A program made the position numbers and the translations under genes. DNA of 7,406 nt from Betaproteobacteria bacterium (lineage in GTDB: Bacteria > Pseudomonadota > Gammaproteobacteria > Burkholderiales > SG8-41): contig JAJTHX010000014.1 of the NCBI GenBank assembly GCA_021300125.1, positions 1 through 7,406 of the forward strand, read 5' to 3'. The notes under the pieces are model-generated. The model saw only the letters and a program-made list of their open reading frames with translations. It searched no databases and was not told the origin of the DNA. Below are positions 1 through 7,406 of the stretch, piece after piece. The number at the start of each line of letters is the position of its first letter. Within the stretch, counting starts at the first letter, position 1.

Positions 1-636
<636 letters not shown>

Positions 637-684
637 GCGCAACTTTCCGGGGCGACTGGCATGCTGGTCGCTGCCCCCTCCGCA

Positions 685-2145
685 ATGTCCATCACCACCC
701 TCCAGCAGATCGCCAACCGCCTCGCCGCAGGAGAGTGCTCCAGCGTCGAAGTCACCCAAGATTACATCAATAAAATCAATGAGTTAAATAAATCACTCGG
801 GTGTTACATCACGATCGATGCCGAGCGCAGCCTGACGCAGGCGCGTGCCGCCGATGCGCGGCGCGCAGCCGGCAAGGCGGGTGCGCTGACCGGTGTGCCG
901 CTGGCACACAAGGACATCTTCTGCGCCAAGGGCTGGCTGACGACCTGCGGCTCGAAAATGCTCGGCAACTTTGTGGCGCCCTATGATGCCCATGTCGTCG
1001 AGCGCTGCGATACCGAAGGCATGGTCACGCTGGGCAAGACCAACATGGACGAGTTTGCGATGGGCTCGTCGAACGAGACCTCGCATTTCGGCCCGGTGCG
1101 CAATCCCTGGGATGTCACGCGCGTGCCCGGGGGCAGCTCGGGTGGTTCGGCGGCTGCGGTCGCTGCAGGCCTGGCGCCCGCCGCGACCGGCACTGACACC
1201 GGCGGTTCGATCCGCCAGCCGGCGGCGCTGACCGGCATCTGCGGACTGAAGCCGACCTACGGACTGGTGTCGCGCTACGGCATGATCGCCTTCGCATCCA
1301 GCCTCGACCAGGCGGGACCGATGGCGCACACGGCGGCTGATCTCGGCCTGCTGCTGAACGTGATGGCAGGCCACGATCCCCGCGATTCGACCAGCCTGCA
1401 GCGTCCGGCCGAGGACTACAACCGCGATCTCGAAAAACCGCTGAAAGGCCTGCGCATTGGGCTGCCGCGGGAATTTTTCGGAGACGGCATGTCCGCCGAC
1501 GTGCGCAGGGCGACCGATGCCGCGATTGCCGAATACCAGAAACTTGGTGCGCAGCCGGTCGAGGTCAGCCTGCCGAACATGGGCCTGTCGGTGCCGGTGT
1601 ACTACGTGCTGGCGCCGGCGGAGGCCTCGAGCAACCTGTCGCGTTTTGACGGCGTGCGATATGGTCACCGCGCTGCCGAATACGGCGACCTGCTCGACAT
1701 GTACAAGCGCAGCCGTGCCGGGGGTTTCGGCGCCGAGGTCAAGCGCCGCATCCTGATCGGCACCTATGTGCTGTCGCACGGCTACTACGACGCCTACTAC
1801 ATCCGCGCGCAGAAACTGCGCCGGCTGATCGCGCAGGATTTTGCCCAAGCCTTCAAGGCCTGCGACGTGATCATGGGGCCGACCAGTCCCACCACCGCAT
1901 TCAGGCTCGGCGAGAAAAGCGCCGATCCGGTGCAGATGTACCTCTCCGACATCTACACCATCGCGGTCAACCTGGCCGGCCTGCCCGGGATGTCTATTCC
2001 CTGCGGTTTCGGCGAAGGCGGCCTGCCGGTGGGGCTGCAGATCGTCGGCAACTACTTCGACGAGGCGCGCATGCTCAATGTCGCGCACCAGTACCAGCTC
2101 GCGACCGACTGGCACCGCCGCGCGCCCCGGGGGGTCACGGCATGA
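685..2145 (+). CDS. gatA: Aspartyl/glutamyl-tRNA(Asn/Gln) amidotransferase subunit A
   Basis: This 486-residue subunit is the amidase-signature glutaminase of GatCAB: it releases ammonia from glutamine, which travels to GatB. The Ser-cis-Ser-Lys triad is visible as K76 (PLAHKDIF), S151 (in GGSSGGS) and S175 (in [11 protein letters not shown]). Relative to S. aureus GatA (K79, S154, S178, from memory) the offset is a constant three residues, so the enzyme looks intact. The ATG at 685 gives [20 protein letters not shown], which lines up with family N-termini. An in-frame ATG at 661 would add eight residues (MLVAAPSA); neither start has a strong Shine-Dalgarno sequence, though GGGGCGA lies ahead of 661. 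The gene overlaps gatB by four bases (ATGA). One oddity is a strongly AT-rich stretch at about 761-795 with codons rare in the rest of the gene. Confidence 0.96.
   Translation: MSITTLQQIANRLAAGECSSVEVTQDYINKINELNKSLGCYITIDAERSLTQARAADARRAAGKAGALTGVPLAHKDIFCAKGWLTTCGSKMLGNFVAPYDAHVVERCDTEGMVTLGKTNMDEFAMGSSNETSHFGPVRNPWDVTRVPGGSSGGSAAAVAAGLAPAATGTDTGGSIRQPAALTGICGLKPTYGLVSRYGMIAFASSLDQAGPMAHTAADLGLLLNVMAGHDPRDSTSLQRPAEDYNRDLEKPLKGLRIGLPREFFGDGMSADVRRATDAAIAEYQKLGAQPVEVSLPNMGLSVPVYYVLAPAEASSNLSRFDGVRYGHRAAEYGDLLDMYKRSRAGGFGAEVKRRILIGTYVLSHGYYDAYYIRAQKLRRLIAQDFAQAFKACDVIMGPTSPTTAFRLGEKSADPVQMYLSDIYTIAVNLAGLPGMSIPCGFGEGGLPVGLQIVGNYFDEARMLNVAHQYQLATDWHRRAPRGVTA
761..795 (+). other. AT-rich, rare-codon patch inside gatA
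   Basis: Only 6 of these 35 bases are G or C, whereas the surrounding gene is strongly GC-rich. The codons include three AAT, two AAA, a TTA (784-786) and a TCA, all unlike the C/G-ending codons used elsewhere. The six-base word ATCAAT occurs twice (766-771 and 775-780). The encoded segment (about [12 protein letters not shown], residues 27-38) still fits GatA, so the frame is intact. The composition is observed directly; the cause is unknown. Confidence 0.6.
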
Positions 2146-3578
2146 AGTGGGAAGTGGTGATCGGGCTTGAAACCCATGCCCAGCTGTCGACGCTATCGAA
2201 GATCTTCTCCGGTGCCCCGACCGCCTTTGGCGCCGAGCCCAACACCCAGGCCTGCGGCGTGGATATCGCGCTGCCTGGCGTGCTGCCGGTGCTCAACCGC
2301 GGCGCGGTCGAGCGCGCGGTCCGCTTCGGCCTTGCGGTTGGCGCAAAGATCAATTCGCCGTCGATTTTTGCACGCAAGAATTATTTCTATCCCGACCTGC
2401 CCAAGGGTTACCAGATCAGCCAGTACGAAAAGCCGATCGTCGAGTGCGGCGGCATCGCGATCCAGGTCGGCGATGCCGAAAAGACGGTGCGCCTGACCCG
2501 CGCGCACCTTGAGGAGGATGCCGGCAAGTCGCTGCACGAGGACTTCCATGGCCGCAGTGGCATCGACCTCAACCGCGCCGGCACGCCGCTGCTGGAAATC
2601 GTGTCCGAGCCCGACATGCGCTCGGCCGAGGAGGCGGTGGCCTATGCGAAGGCCCTGCACACGCTGGTGCGCTGGATCGGTGTCTGCGACGGCAACATGC
2701 AGGAAGGCTCCTTCCGCTGCGACGCCAACGTCTCGGTGCGTCCGGCCGGCAGCGACAAACTCGGCACCCGCCGCGAGATCAAGAACCTCAACAGCTTCCG
2801 CTTCCTGCAGCAGGCGATCGAGTACGAGGTGCAATGGCAGATCGGCGAGCTGGAGGACGGCCGCGCGATCGAGCAGGCCACGGTGCTGTTCGATCCCGAC
2901 AGCGGCGAGACGCGGATGATGCGCAGCAAGGAAGACGCGCACGACTACCGCTATTTCCCGGATCCGGACCTGCTGCCGCTGGAGGTCACCGTGCAGCAGA
3001 TCGAGGCGGTTCGGGCGGCGATGCCGCCTCTGCCCGAGGCGCGGCGCGAGCAGTTCCGAGCCCGGTTCGGGCTGACGCCCTACGACGCGGGGCTGCTGAC
3101 TGCCAGCCGCGAATTGGCCGATTACTTTGCCGCCGCTGCTGAAGGCGCCGATGCGAAGACCGGCAAGCTGTGCGCGAACTGGATCAGCGGCGCGCTCAGC
3201 GCTCGCCTCAACGAGGACAACCTCGAGATTGCCGCTTCCCGTATTGATGCGTCACGGCTGCGCGGCCTGGTCGACCGCATCGCCGACGGCACGCTCTCGG
3301 GCAAGATGGCCAAGGACGTATTCGATGCAATGTGGGCGGGCGAAGGTGATGCCGATGCCATCATTGCCGCCAAGGGCCTGAAGCAGATCTCAGACAGCGG
3401 CACGCTGGAAAAAATCGTCGACGACGTGCTGACCGCGAACGCGCAGCAGGTGGCGGACTACCGGGCGGGCAAGGAAAAAGCCTTCAACTCGCTGGTCGGT
3501 CAGGCGATGAAGGCAACCAGGGGCAAGGCCAATCCCCAGCAGGTCAACGAGATTCTGAAGCGCAAGTTGGCCGGCTGA
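2142..3578 (+). CDS. gatB: Aspartyl/glutamyl-tRNA(Asn/Gln) amidotransferase subunit B
   Basis: GatB (478 residues, the normal length) binds the mischarged tRNA, phosphorylates the Glu or Asp side chain with ATP, and amidates it using ammonia from GatA. Family motifs appear in order: [10 protein letters not shown] with E10 and H12, [13 protein letters not shown] (79-91), HLEEDAGKS (122-130), [17 protein letters not shown] (142-158), [13 protein letters not shown] (186-198), EIKNLNSF (212-219) and [12 protein letters not shown] (268-279). The C-terminal part, from about residue 330, is the helical YqeY-like tRNA-binding tail, ending [16 protein letters not shown]. The ATG overlaps the gatA stop as ATGA, which suggests translational coupling, and a G-rich run sits just upstream inside gatA. 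The family often has GLEIHVQL where this protein has GLETHAQL; I believe the latter is normal for betaproteobacteria. No frameshift or missing motif is seen. Confidence 0.97.
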   Translation: MKWEVVIGLETHAQLSTLSKIFSGAPTAFGAEPNTQACGVDIALPGVLPVLNRGAVERAVRFGLAVGAKINSPSIFARKNYFYPDLPKGYQISQYEKPIVECGGIAIQVGDAEKTVRLTRAHLEEDAGKSLHEDFHGRSGIDLNRAGTPLLEIVSEPDMRSAEEAVAYAKALHTLVRWIGVCDGNMQEGSFRCDANVSVRPAGSDKLGTRREIKNLNSFRFLQQAIEYEVQWQIGELEDGRAIEQATVLFDPDSGETRMMRSKEDAHDYRYFPDPDLLPLEVTVQQIEAVRAAMPPLPEARREQFRARFGLTPYDAGLLTASRELADYFAAAAEGADAKTGKLCANWISGALSARLNEDNLEIAASRIDASRLRGLVDRIADGTLSGKMAKDVFDAMWAGEGDADAIIAAKGLKQISDSGTLEKIVDDVLTANAQQVADYRAGKEKAFNSLVGQAMKATRGKANPQQVNEILKRKLAG

Positions 3579-3583
3579 GTTCC

Positions 3584-3612
3584 GGCAGCCTGCTGCCAGA
3601 GGGCTATTTTTT
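3584..3612 (+). terminator. Possible weak terminator after gatB
   Basis: GGCAG (3584-3588) pairs with CTGCC (3593-3597) around a four-base loop, six bases after the gatB stop. A run of six T follows at 3607-3612, but nine bases separate stem and T-run, which is longer than in a good intrinsic terminator. The T-run also lies inside the last codons of the convergent gene. There is no T-run for minus-strand transcripts. Confidence 0.3.
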
Positions 3613-4281
3613 CGCGGCTGGAGCCGGCGCCGGCGCTGCGGGAGCGGCTGCCGCCGCACCCCCGAGTTCGATGAAGCGCGCTTTCTGCTCCGCGTAGCGC
3701 TTCGAGATGTCTTCCTTGTCCTTCTGCTTTTCCGCGATGCGTGTTTCGAGCCGCCGTTTTTCGTCATTGGCGCGCGCCAGCTCGTCGGCCAGCGCAGGGG
3801 AGGGCTTGCCGCCCTTCTGCGCAGTATCGAAGCGTTTCTGCGATCTGGCCTGGGCCTCGGTGGCGTTTTTCAGCGATGCCGTGAGCTGCTGGATCTGCAG
3901 GTCCACGACCTGCAGCTCGCGGTCGCGGCGCAGGTCGATTTCCTTCTCCGAGGTGTAGGTGTTCATCAGCGCCGAGTCGAGACGGCGCTGTTCGGCGATC
4001 TTGCGGTCTTCCTCTGCTTTCTGCGCAGCCTTGCGCGCGGCCTCCTCCTTCTGCCGCGCGGCTTCTTCCGCGGATACGATGGTCTTGCGCGGGATGCCCT
4101 GGCTGTCGAGCACCTGCGATGCGTTCTGCTGGAATTCAGGCGGCACGCGGTCGCCGCAACCGACGACCTTGCCGCTCTTGTCCTTCCAGCACACGATTTT
4201 CTGGGCGTTCGCGGCAGGCCAGAGCAGCATCAATCCCGAGGCCAGCGCCAGTGCCCGGCAAGTCCTCAGCCATTCAGTCAT
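3604..4281 (-). CDS. Exported coiled-coil protein with DUF4124-like N-terminus, function unknown
   Basis: This 225-residue protein begins with a classical signal peptide (MTEWLRTCRALALASGLMLL, then WPAANA), with likely cleavage after A26, so it is probably periplasmic. The mature start, QKIVCWKDKSGKVVGCGDRVPP, resembles the DUF4124 module (an aromatic, D-x-x-G pattern and a DRxPP-like end) and carries two cysteines, C31 and C42, that could form a disulfide. Residues about 70-203 are highly charged and heptad-like. Breaks at NTYTS (107-111) and GGKPSP (157-162) suggest helices folding back as a coiled-coil hairpin. The C-terminus (207-225) is an Ala/Pro-rich tail ending KK. The ATG overlaps the pyrE stop by eight bases and has a well placed GGAG, so it should be translated with pyrE. 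I know similar unnamed proteins in betaproteobacteria but no function, and none is claimed. Confidence 0.85.
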   Translation of the reverse strand: MTEWLRTCRALALASGLMLLWPAANAQKIVCWKDKSGKVVGCGDRVPPEFQQNASQVLDSQGIPRKTIVSAEEAARQKEEAARKAAQKAEEDRKIAEQRRLDSALMNTYTSEKEIDLRRDRELQVVDLQIQQLTASLKNATEAQARSQKRFDTAQKGGKPSPALADELARANDEKRRLETRIAEKQKDKEDISKRYAEQKARFIELGGAAAAAPAAPAPAPAAKK

Positions 4282-4924
4282 GCTTCACTCCGTATTCTCT
4301 GCGGTAGGCGGCGACAGCATCGAGCTGCCGCACCATGCCCGGTTCCTGCTCCAGAAACGACACCAAGTCGTCCAGCGTCGCGATGCTGATGACCGGAATG
4401 CCGTACAGCTGGGTGACTTCCTGGGTTGCCGAGAGTTCGCTGCTGCCGCGCTCCATGCGGTCAAGCGCGATCAGCACGCCGGCCGGGGTTGCATTCGCGG
4501 CGCGGATCAGATTCACCGACTCGCGCACCGAGGTGCCGGCGGAAATCACATCGTCCACAATCAGCGTGCGGCCGGCGAGCGGTGCGCCGACGATGCTGCC
4601 GCCTTCGCCATGGTCCTTGGCTTCCTTGCGGTTGTAACTGAAGGACAGGTTCCTGCCGTTCTCGGCCAGCGCGATCGCCACCGCGGCAACCAGCGGGATG
4701 CCCTTGTAGGCCGGGCCGAACAGCAGGTCGAAGGACAGGCCGTGGGCGGTGATGGCTTTGGCGTAGAATCGCGACAGTTCTCGCAGTGAGCGGCCGTCGC
4801 AGAAGAGGCCGGCATTGAAGAAATACGGCGACAGCCGGCCGGCCTTGGTCTTGAATTCGCCGAACAGCAATACCCGGGTATCGATGGCGAAGCGGATGAA
4901 TTCGTGTCGGAAACTGGCGGCCAT
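4274..4924 (-). CDS. pyrE: Orotate phosphoribosyltransferase
   Basis: This 216-residue cytosolic enzyme joins orotate and PRPP to give orotidine 5'-phosphate, the fifth step of UMP synthesis. It matches E. coli PyrE along its whole length. FGEFKTKAGRLSPYFFNAG (21-39) is the orotate-binding region, LLFGPAYKGIP (67-77) is conserved, RKEAKDHGEGG (99-109) is the mobile catalytic loop with K100, K103 and H105, and LIVDDVISAGTS (121-132) is the PRPP motif with D124 and D125. The frame stays open far upstream (to 5584), but that part is only the antisense of the exonuclease gene; the ATG at 4924-4922 gives the PyrE N-terminus. I see no Shine-Dalgarno sequence before it. Its end overlaps the exported coiled-coil gene by eight bases. 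Divergent from xthA across 75 bp. Confidence 0.97.
   Translation of the reverse strand: MAASFRHEFIRFAIDTRVLLFGEFKTKAGRLSPYFFNAGLFCDGRSLRELSRFYAKAITAHGLSFDLLFGPAYKGIPLVAAVAIALAENGRNLSFSYNRKEAKDHGEGGSIVGAPLAGRTLIVDDVISAGTSVRESVNLIRAANATPAGVLIALDRMERGSSELSATQEVTQLYGIPVISIATLDDLVSFLEQEPGMVRQLDAVAAYRREYGVKHD
4288..4291 (-). promoter_or_regulatory. Shine-Dalgarno site for the exported coiled-coil protein
   Basis: On the minus strand GGAG is followed by TGAAGC and then the ATG at 4281-4279, a six-base spacing that is close to ideal. The site lies inside the last codons of pyrE. It fixes this ATG as the start and supports coupled translation after pyrE. It is the clearest ribosome binding site in the window. 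Confidence 0.7.
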
Positions 4925-4951
4925 TGGGGAGCGGTCCGGGAAGGAGTTGGC

Positions 4952-4967
4952 GGCGGTTTGGGCCGCC
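4952..4967 (-). repeat. Short GC hairpin in the pyrE leader
   Basis: GGCGG (4952-4956) pairs with CCGCC (4963-4967) around a six-base loop, 28 bases upstream of the pyrE ATG. It could affect translation of pyrE, whose start lacks a visible Shine-Dalgarno sequence. There is no T-run after it on the minus strand, so it does not look like a pyrimidine-controlled attenuator. A five-base GC stem is weak evidence on its own. Confidence 0.25.
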
Positions 4968-4999
4968 CTGTCCTCTAGAAGCCTTGCTGAATCAGTATC

Positions 5000-5770
5000 G
5001 TGAAAATTATAACCCTGAATCTCAACGGTATCCGGTCCGCTGCGCGCAAGGGCTTTCTGGAATGGCTGGCCCGGCAGCAGGCTGACGTGGTCTGTGTGCA
5101 GGAGATCAAGGCGCAGGCCGCGGACATGACTGCGGAACTGCTGTCTCCGGCCGGCTATCACGGCCATTTTCACTACGCCGAGAAAAAAGGCTACAGCGGC
5201 GTCGGTCTCTACAGCCGGGCGAGCCCTGCAAAAGTGGCCACCGGCTTCGGTGTCACCGAGTTTGATGCCGAGGGCCGCTACCTGCGCGCTGATTTCGGCG
5301 ACCTCAGCGTGATCTCGCTGTACCTGCCCTCGGGCTCCAGCGGCGAACACCGGCAGGCCTCCAAGTTCCGTTTCCTCGAGGCCTTTTTCCCTCTGATGAA
5401 ACGACTGCGCAAGGCGGGGCGCGAGATCGTGCTCTGCGGCGACTGGAACATCGCCCACCGCGAGATCGACCTGAAAAACTGGAAGGGCAACCTGAAGAAT
5501 TCCGGCTTCCTGCCCGAGGAGCGCGCCTGGATGACCCGGGTGTTTGACGAGCTGGGCTGGGTGGACGTGTATCGCCGGCTGCATCCCGACGCCGCCGGCG
5601 AGGGCTACACCTGGTGGTCAAACCGCGGCCAGGCCCGGGCCAAGAATGTCGGTTGGCGCATTGATTACCAGATCGCGACGCCTGGCATCGCGGCGCGTGC
5701 GAAACGCGCGGCGGTGTACCGGGACGAGCGTTTTTCCGATCACGCGCCGCTGACCGTCGAGTACGCCTGA
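5000..5770 (+). CDS. xthA: Exodeoxyribonuclease III (AP endonuclease family)
   Basis: This 256-residue enzyme cuts DNA at abasic sites and trims 3' ends in base-excision repair. It belongs to the Mg-dependent endonuclease/exonuclease/phosphatase fold. The expected active-site residues are visible: N7/N9 in TLNLNGIRSA, E35 (VCVQEIKAQ), Y108 (SLYLPSG), D148 and N150 (CGDWNIAH), D222 (WRIDYQIA), and D247/H248 (RFSDHAPL). The length and the motif YTWWSNRGQARAKNVGWRID (203-222) are typical of XthA/ExoA. The start is a GTG at 5000, chosen because MKIITLNLNG is the standard family N-terminus. No Shine-Dalgarno sequence precedes it, so a short or absent leader is possible. Divergent from pyrE, and followed five bases later by ampG, with which it is probably co-transcribed. 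Betaproteobacteria can carry several paralogues, so the name exoA is equally possible. Confidence 0.95.
   Translation: MKIITLNLNGIRSAARKGFLEWLARQQADVVCVQEIKAQAADMTAELLSPAGYHGHFHYAEKKGYSGVGLYSRASPAKVATGFGVTEFDAEGRYLRADFGDLSVISLYLPSGSSGEHRQASKFRFLEAFFPLMKRLRKAGREIVLCGDWNIAHREIDLKNWKGNLKNSGFLPEERAWMTRVFDELGWVDVYRRLHPDAAGEGYTWWSNRGQARAKNVGWRIDYQIATPGIAARAKRAAVYRDERFSDHAPLTVEYA
5006..5011 (-). promoter_or_regulatory. Candidate pyrE -10 box (TATAAT) inside the start of xthA
   Basis: The minus strand reads TATAAT at 5011-5006, a perfect sigma-70 -10 consensus. It would start transcription near 4999 and give pyrE a leader of about 75 nt. No TTGACA-like box stands at the right distance; TTGAGA occurs upstream but only eight bases away. 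The box lies within codons 3-4 of the divergent exonuclease gene. Candidate only. Confidence 0.3.
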
Positions 5771-5775
5771 TCCCC

Positions 5776-7035
5776 TTGGACACCGCCAGGCCGAGCTGGG
5801 CCGAAACGCTCAGCGCCATACTCAGCGGCCGCATGCTGGTGGCGCTGCTGATGGGCTTTTCCTCGGGCCTGCCGCTGCTGCTGACCGGTTCCGTGCTGCA
5901 GGCCTGGCTCAAGGACGGCGGTGTCGACCTCAAGCGCATCGGGTTTTTTGCGCTGATCGGGTTGCCGTACACCCTCAAATTCCTGTGGGCGCCGCTGTTT
6001 GACCGTTATGTGCTGCCGCTGGGCCGCCGCCGCGGCTGGCTGCTGCTGATGCAGCTCGCCGTGGCTGCCGCCCTGCTGGTGCTGGCGGCAGCCCAGCCTT
6101 CGCCCGAGCAGCTGTGGCTGATTGCGGGCGCCGGCTTCCTTGTCGCGCTGTTCTCGGCTTCTCAGGACATTGTGGTCGATGCCTATCGCCGCGAGAGCCT
6201 GGCAGAGGCCGAGCTCGGGCTGGGATCGGCGCTGTACGTCAATGGCTACCGCGTGGGCATGCTGCTGGCCGGCGGCGGCGGCCTGATCCTTGCCGACTGG
6301 CTGTCCTTCCCGTCCATGTACCGCATCATGGCGCTGGCCGTTGCAGCCTGCGTGCTGGTCACCCTGCTCGCGCCCGAGCCCGTGGCGCCCGAAGGCCGCC
6401 CGCGCACCCTGCGCGACGCGGTGGTGCTCCCCTTCCTCGACTATTTCCGCCGTGACGGAGCCTGGCTGATCCTTGCCTTCATCCTGCTCTACAAGGTGGG
6501 CGATACCATGGCCTCGGCGATGACCACGCCGTTTTATCTTGAGCTCGGCTACAGCAAGACCGAGATCGGTGCGGTGGTGAAGCTGTTCGGCTTCTGGGCC
6601 ACCATCGCCGGCGGCACCCTGGGCGGGATCTGGATCCTGCGCATCGGCATGCCGCGCGCGCTGTGGTGGTTCGGCATTGGCCAGATGCTGTCAACCCTGG
6701 GATTTGTCGTGCTCTCCCAACTGCCGCCCACCGAGCTTGCGCTGGCGGTGGTGGTCGCGGTCGAGAATTTCACCGCGGGACTCGGCACCGCGGCCTTCGT
6801 CGGCTTCATGGCGGCGCTGACCGACCGCCGTTTCACCGCGACCCAGTACGCGCTGCTCTCCAGCCTGATGGGGGTGCCGCGGGTGCTGCTCTCCGCACCG
6901 ACGGGATGGCTCGCAGAGTCGCTGGGCTGGCCCGGATTCTTTCTGCTGTGTGCGCTGATCGCGCTGCCGGGGCTGCTGATGCTGCGCTGGGTAACGCGGC
7001 TCTCGGCCTCGCCTCAGGCACCGCTGAACCGGTAG
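5776..7035 (+). CDS. ampG: AmpG-type muropeptide permease (MFS transporter)
   Basis: This 419-residue inner-membrane protein with about 12 hydrophobic segments resembles AmpG, which imports GlcNAc-anhydroMurNAc peptides released during wall turnover. AmpG-like motifs appear in order: GFSSGLPLLLTG (27-38), LQAWL, IGFFALIG, KFLWAPLFDRY (68-78), GRRRGWLL (83-90), FSASQDIVVDAYR (126-138), GYRVGMLLAGG (157-167) and TLLAPEP (196-202). YKVGD (239-243) carries an aspartate that I believe corresponds to an essential one in E. coli AmpG. The start is a TTG at 5776: it gives a short PSWAETLSAILSGR lead-in like homologues, but has no good Shine-Dalgarno sequence. An ATG at 5833 would begin right at the first helix. 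The gene lies five bases after xthA and overlaps metW tail to tail. A related peptide transporter of the same subfamily cannot be excluded. Confidence 0.88.
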   Translation: MDTARPSWAETLSAILSGRMLVALLMGFSSGLPLLLTGSVLQAWLKDGGVDLKRIGFFALIGLPYTLKFLWAPLFDRYVLPLGRRRGWLLLMQLAVAAALLVLAAAQPSPEQLWLIAGAGFLVALFSASQDIVVDAYRRESLAEAELGLGSALYVNGYRVGMLLAGGGGLILADWLSFPSMYRIMALAVAACVLVTLLAPEPVAPEGRPRTLRDAVVLPFLDYFRRDGAWLILAFILLYKVGDTMASAMTTPFYLELGYSKTEIGAVVKLFGFWATIAGGTLGGIWILRIGMPRALWWFGIGQMLSTLGFVVLSQLPPTELALAVVVAVENFTAGLGTAAFVGFMAALTDRRFTATQYALLSSLMGVPRVLLSAPTGWLAESLGWPGFFLLCALIALPGLLMLRWVTRLSASPQAPLNR

Positions 7036-7406
7036 ATCGCCAGCTCGCCCAGCAGGTTGGGGCAGAAGCTGACCGGCCGCTTGCCGCTGAGCACGCAGCA
7101 AGCGGTGATGCGGATGCCGCGCACGGCGCAGAACGCTTCGAAATCGCTGAGCGTGCACAGGTGGATGTTCGGCGTGTCGTACCAGGAGTAGGGCAGCTTG
7201 GGCGATACCGGCATCCGTCCGCCCAGCACGTGCAGGCGGTTTTTCCAGTAACCGAAATTGGGAAAGGCGACGATGCCGGCCCGTCCGACACGAAGCATTT
7301 CGCGCACGATGTGTTCGGTGTTGCGCATGGCCTGCAGTGTCTGCGACAGCAGCACGAAATCGAAGGAACGGTCGTCGAAATCGGACAGGCCGCGCTCGAG
7401 GTCGCC
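7014..7406 (-). CDS. metW: Methionine biosynthesis protein MetW, C-terminal part (cut by window edge)
   Basis: The visible 130 residues (GDLERGLSDFDDRSFDFVLL... to ...LAIYRFSGA) match the last two thirds of MetW, a small class I methyltransferase-like protein of about 195 residues. Recognisable segments are LSQTLQAM, EMLRVGRAGIVAFPNFGYW, GRMPVSPKLPYSWYDTPNIH, CTLSDFE and the end PNLLGELAIYRF. MetW works with the homoserine acyltransferase MetX in methionine synthesis, and metX usually lies just upstream, here beyond the right edge. The SAM-binding motif I and the true start are also outside the window. A GTG at 7355 could be misread as a start, but the frame continues with MetW-like sequence to the edge. 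The stop TGA (7016-7014) lies inside ampG, giving a 22-base convergent overlap. Confidence 0.94.
   Translation of the reverse strand, partial: GDLERGLSDFDDRSFDFVLLSQTLQAMRNTEHIVREMLRVGRAGIVAFPNFGYWKNRLHVLGGRMPVSPKLPYSWYDTPNIHLCTLSDFEAFCAVRGIRITACCVLSGKRPVSFCPNLLGELAIYRFSGA

Noticed and set aside
793..2115. 440-residue open frame antisense to gatA
   Set aside because: It mirrors the conserved gatA frame and its composition (rich in R, A, G, H and V) is typical of antisense frames in GC-rich genes. No family resemblance, and gatA is clearly real.
2193..2942. 249-residue open frame antisense to gatB
   Set aside because: Shadow of gatB in GC-rich DNA, with no recognisable motif or ribosome binding site.
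4925..5584. Upstream extension of the pyrE frame (to 436 residues)
   Set aside because: The extra 220 residues are simply the antisense of xthA. PyrE homology begins exactly at the ATG at 4924.
5304..5978. 224-residue open frame antisense to xthA and ampG
   Set aside because: Low-complexity, Arg/Ser/Pro-rich shadow crossing two real genes.

Overview
The window looks like an ordinary chromosomal segment of a GC-rich betaproteobacterium. I base this on the high G/C at third codon positions, on protein sequences that read like Rhodocyclales/Nitrosomonadales-type homologues, and on a gene order I recognise from that class (mreB diverging from gatCAB; a secreted DUF4124-like protein with pyrE, diverging from exonuclease III and ampG; then metW). 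The assignment is from memory of these families, not from a search. Every gene but one belongs to a well known family. There is no tRNA, rRNA, CRISPR array, insertion sequence, prophage gene or toxin/defence module that I can support.

Layout. Positions 1-212 (minus) carry the start of mreB, cut by the left edge. A 136-bp divergent spacer (213-348) holds a GC-rich inverted repeat and a symmetric -10-like box. Plus-strand gatC (349-636), gatA (685-2145) and gatB (2142-3578) form one operon, with a 4-base ATGA overlap between gatA and gatB. They encode the complete GatCAB amidotransferase that makes Gln-tRNA(Gln) and/or Asn-tRNA(Asn) from mischarged precursors. A 25-bp convergent gap with a small hairpin follows. 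On the minus strand, pyrE (4274-4924) leads into an uncharacterised exported coiled-coil protein (3604-4281) through an 8-base overlap. A 75-bp divergent spacer (4925-4999) separates pyrE from plus-strand xthA/exoA (5000-5770), which runs into ampG (5776-7035) with only 5 bases between. metW (7014-7406, minus, cut by the right edge) meets ampG tail to tail, and the two coding regions overlap by 22 bases.

The genes cover separate housekeeping tasks: cell shape (mreB), tRNA-dependent amidation (gatCAB), pyrimidine synthesis (pyrE), DNA base-excision repair (xthA), muropeptide recycling (ampG) and methionine synthesis (metW). No single joint system is evident. The one gene of unknown function is the exported coiled-coil protein coupled to pyrE. 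The most curious sequence-level features are a very AT-rich, rare-codon patch early in gatA and the symmetric -10 box shared by the mreB and gatC promoter region. No gene-free stretch exceeds 300 bases. I see no convincing undescribed system here.
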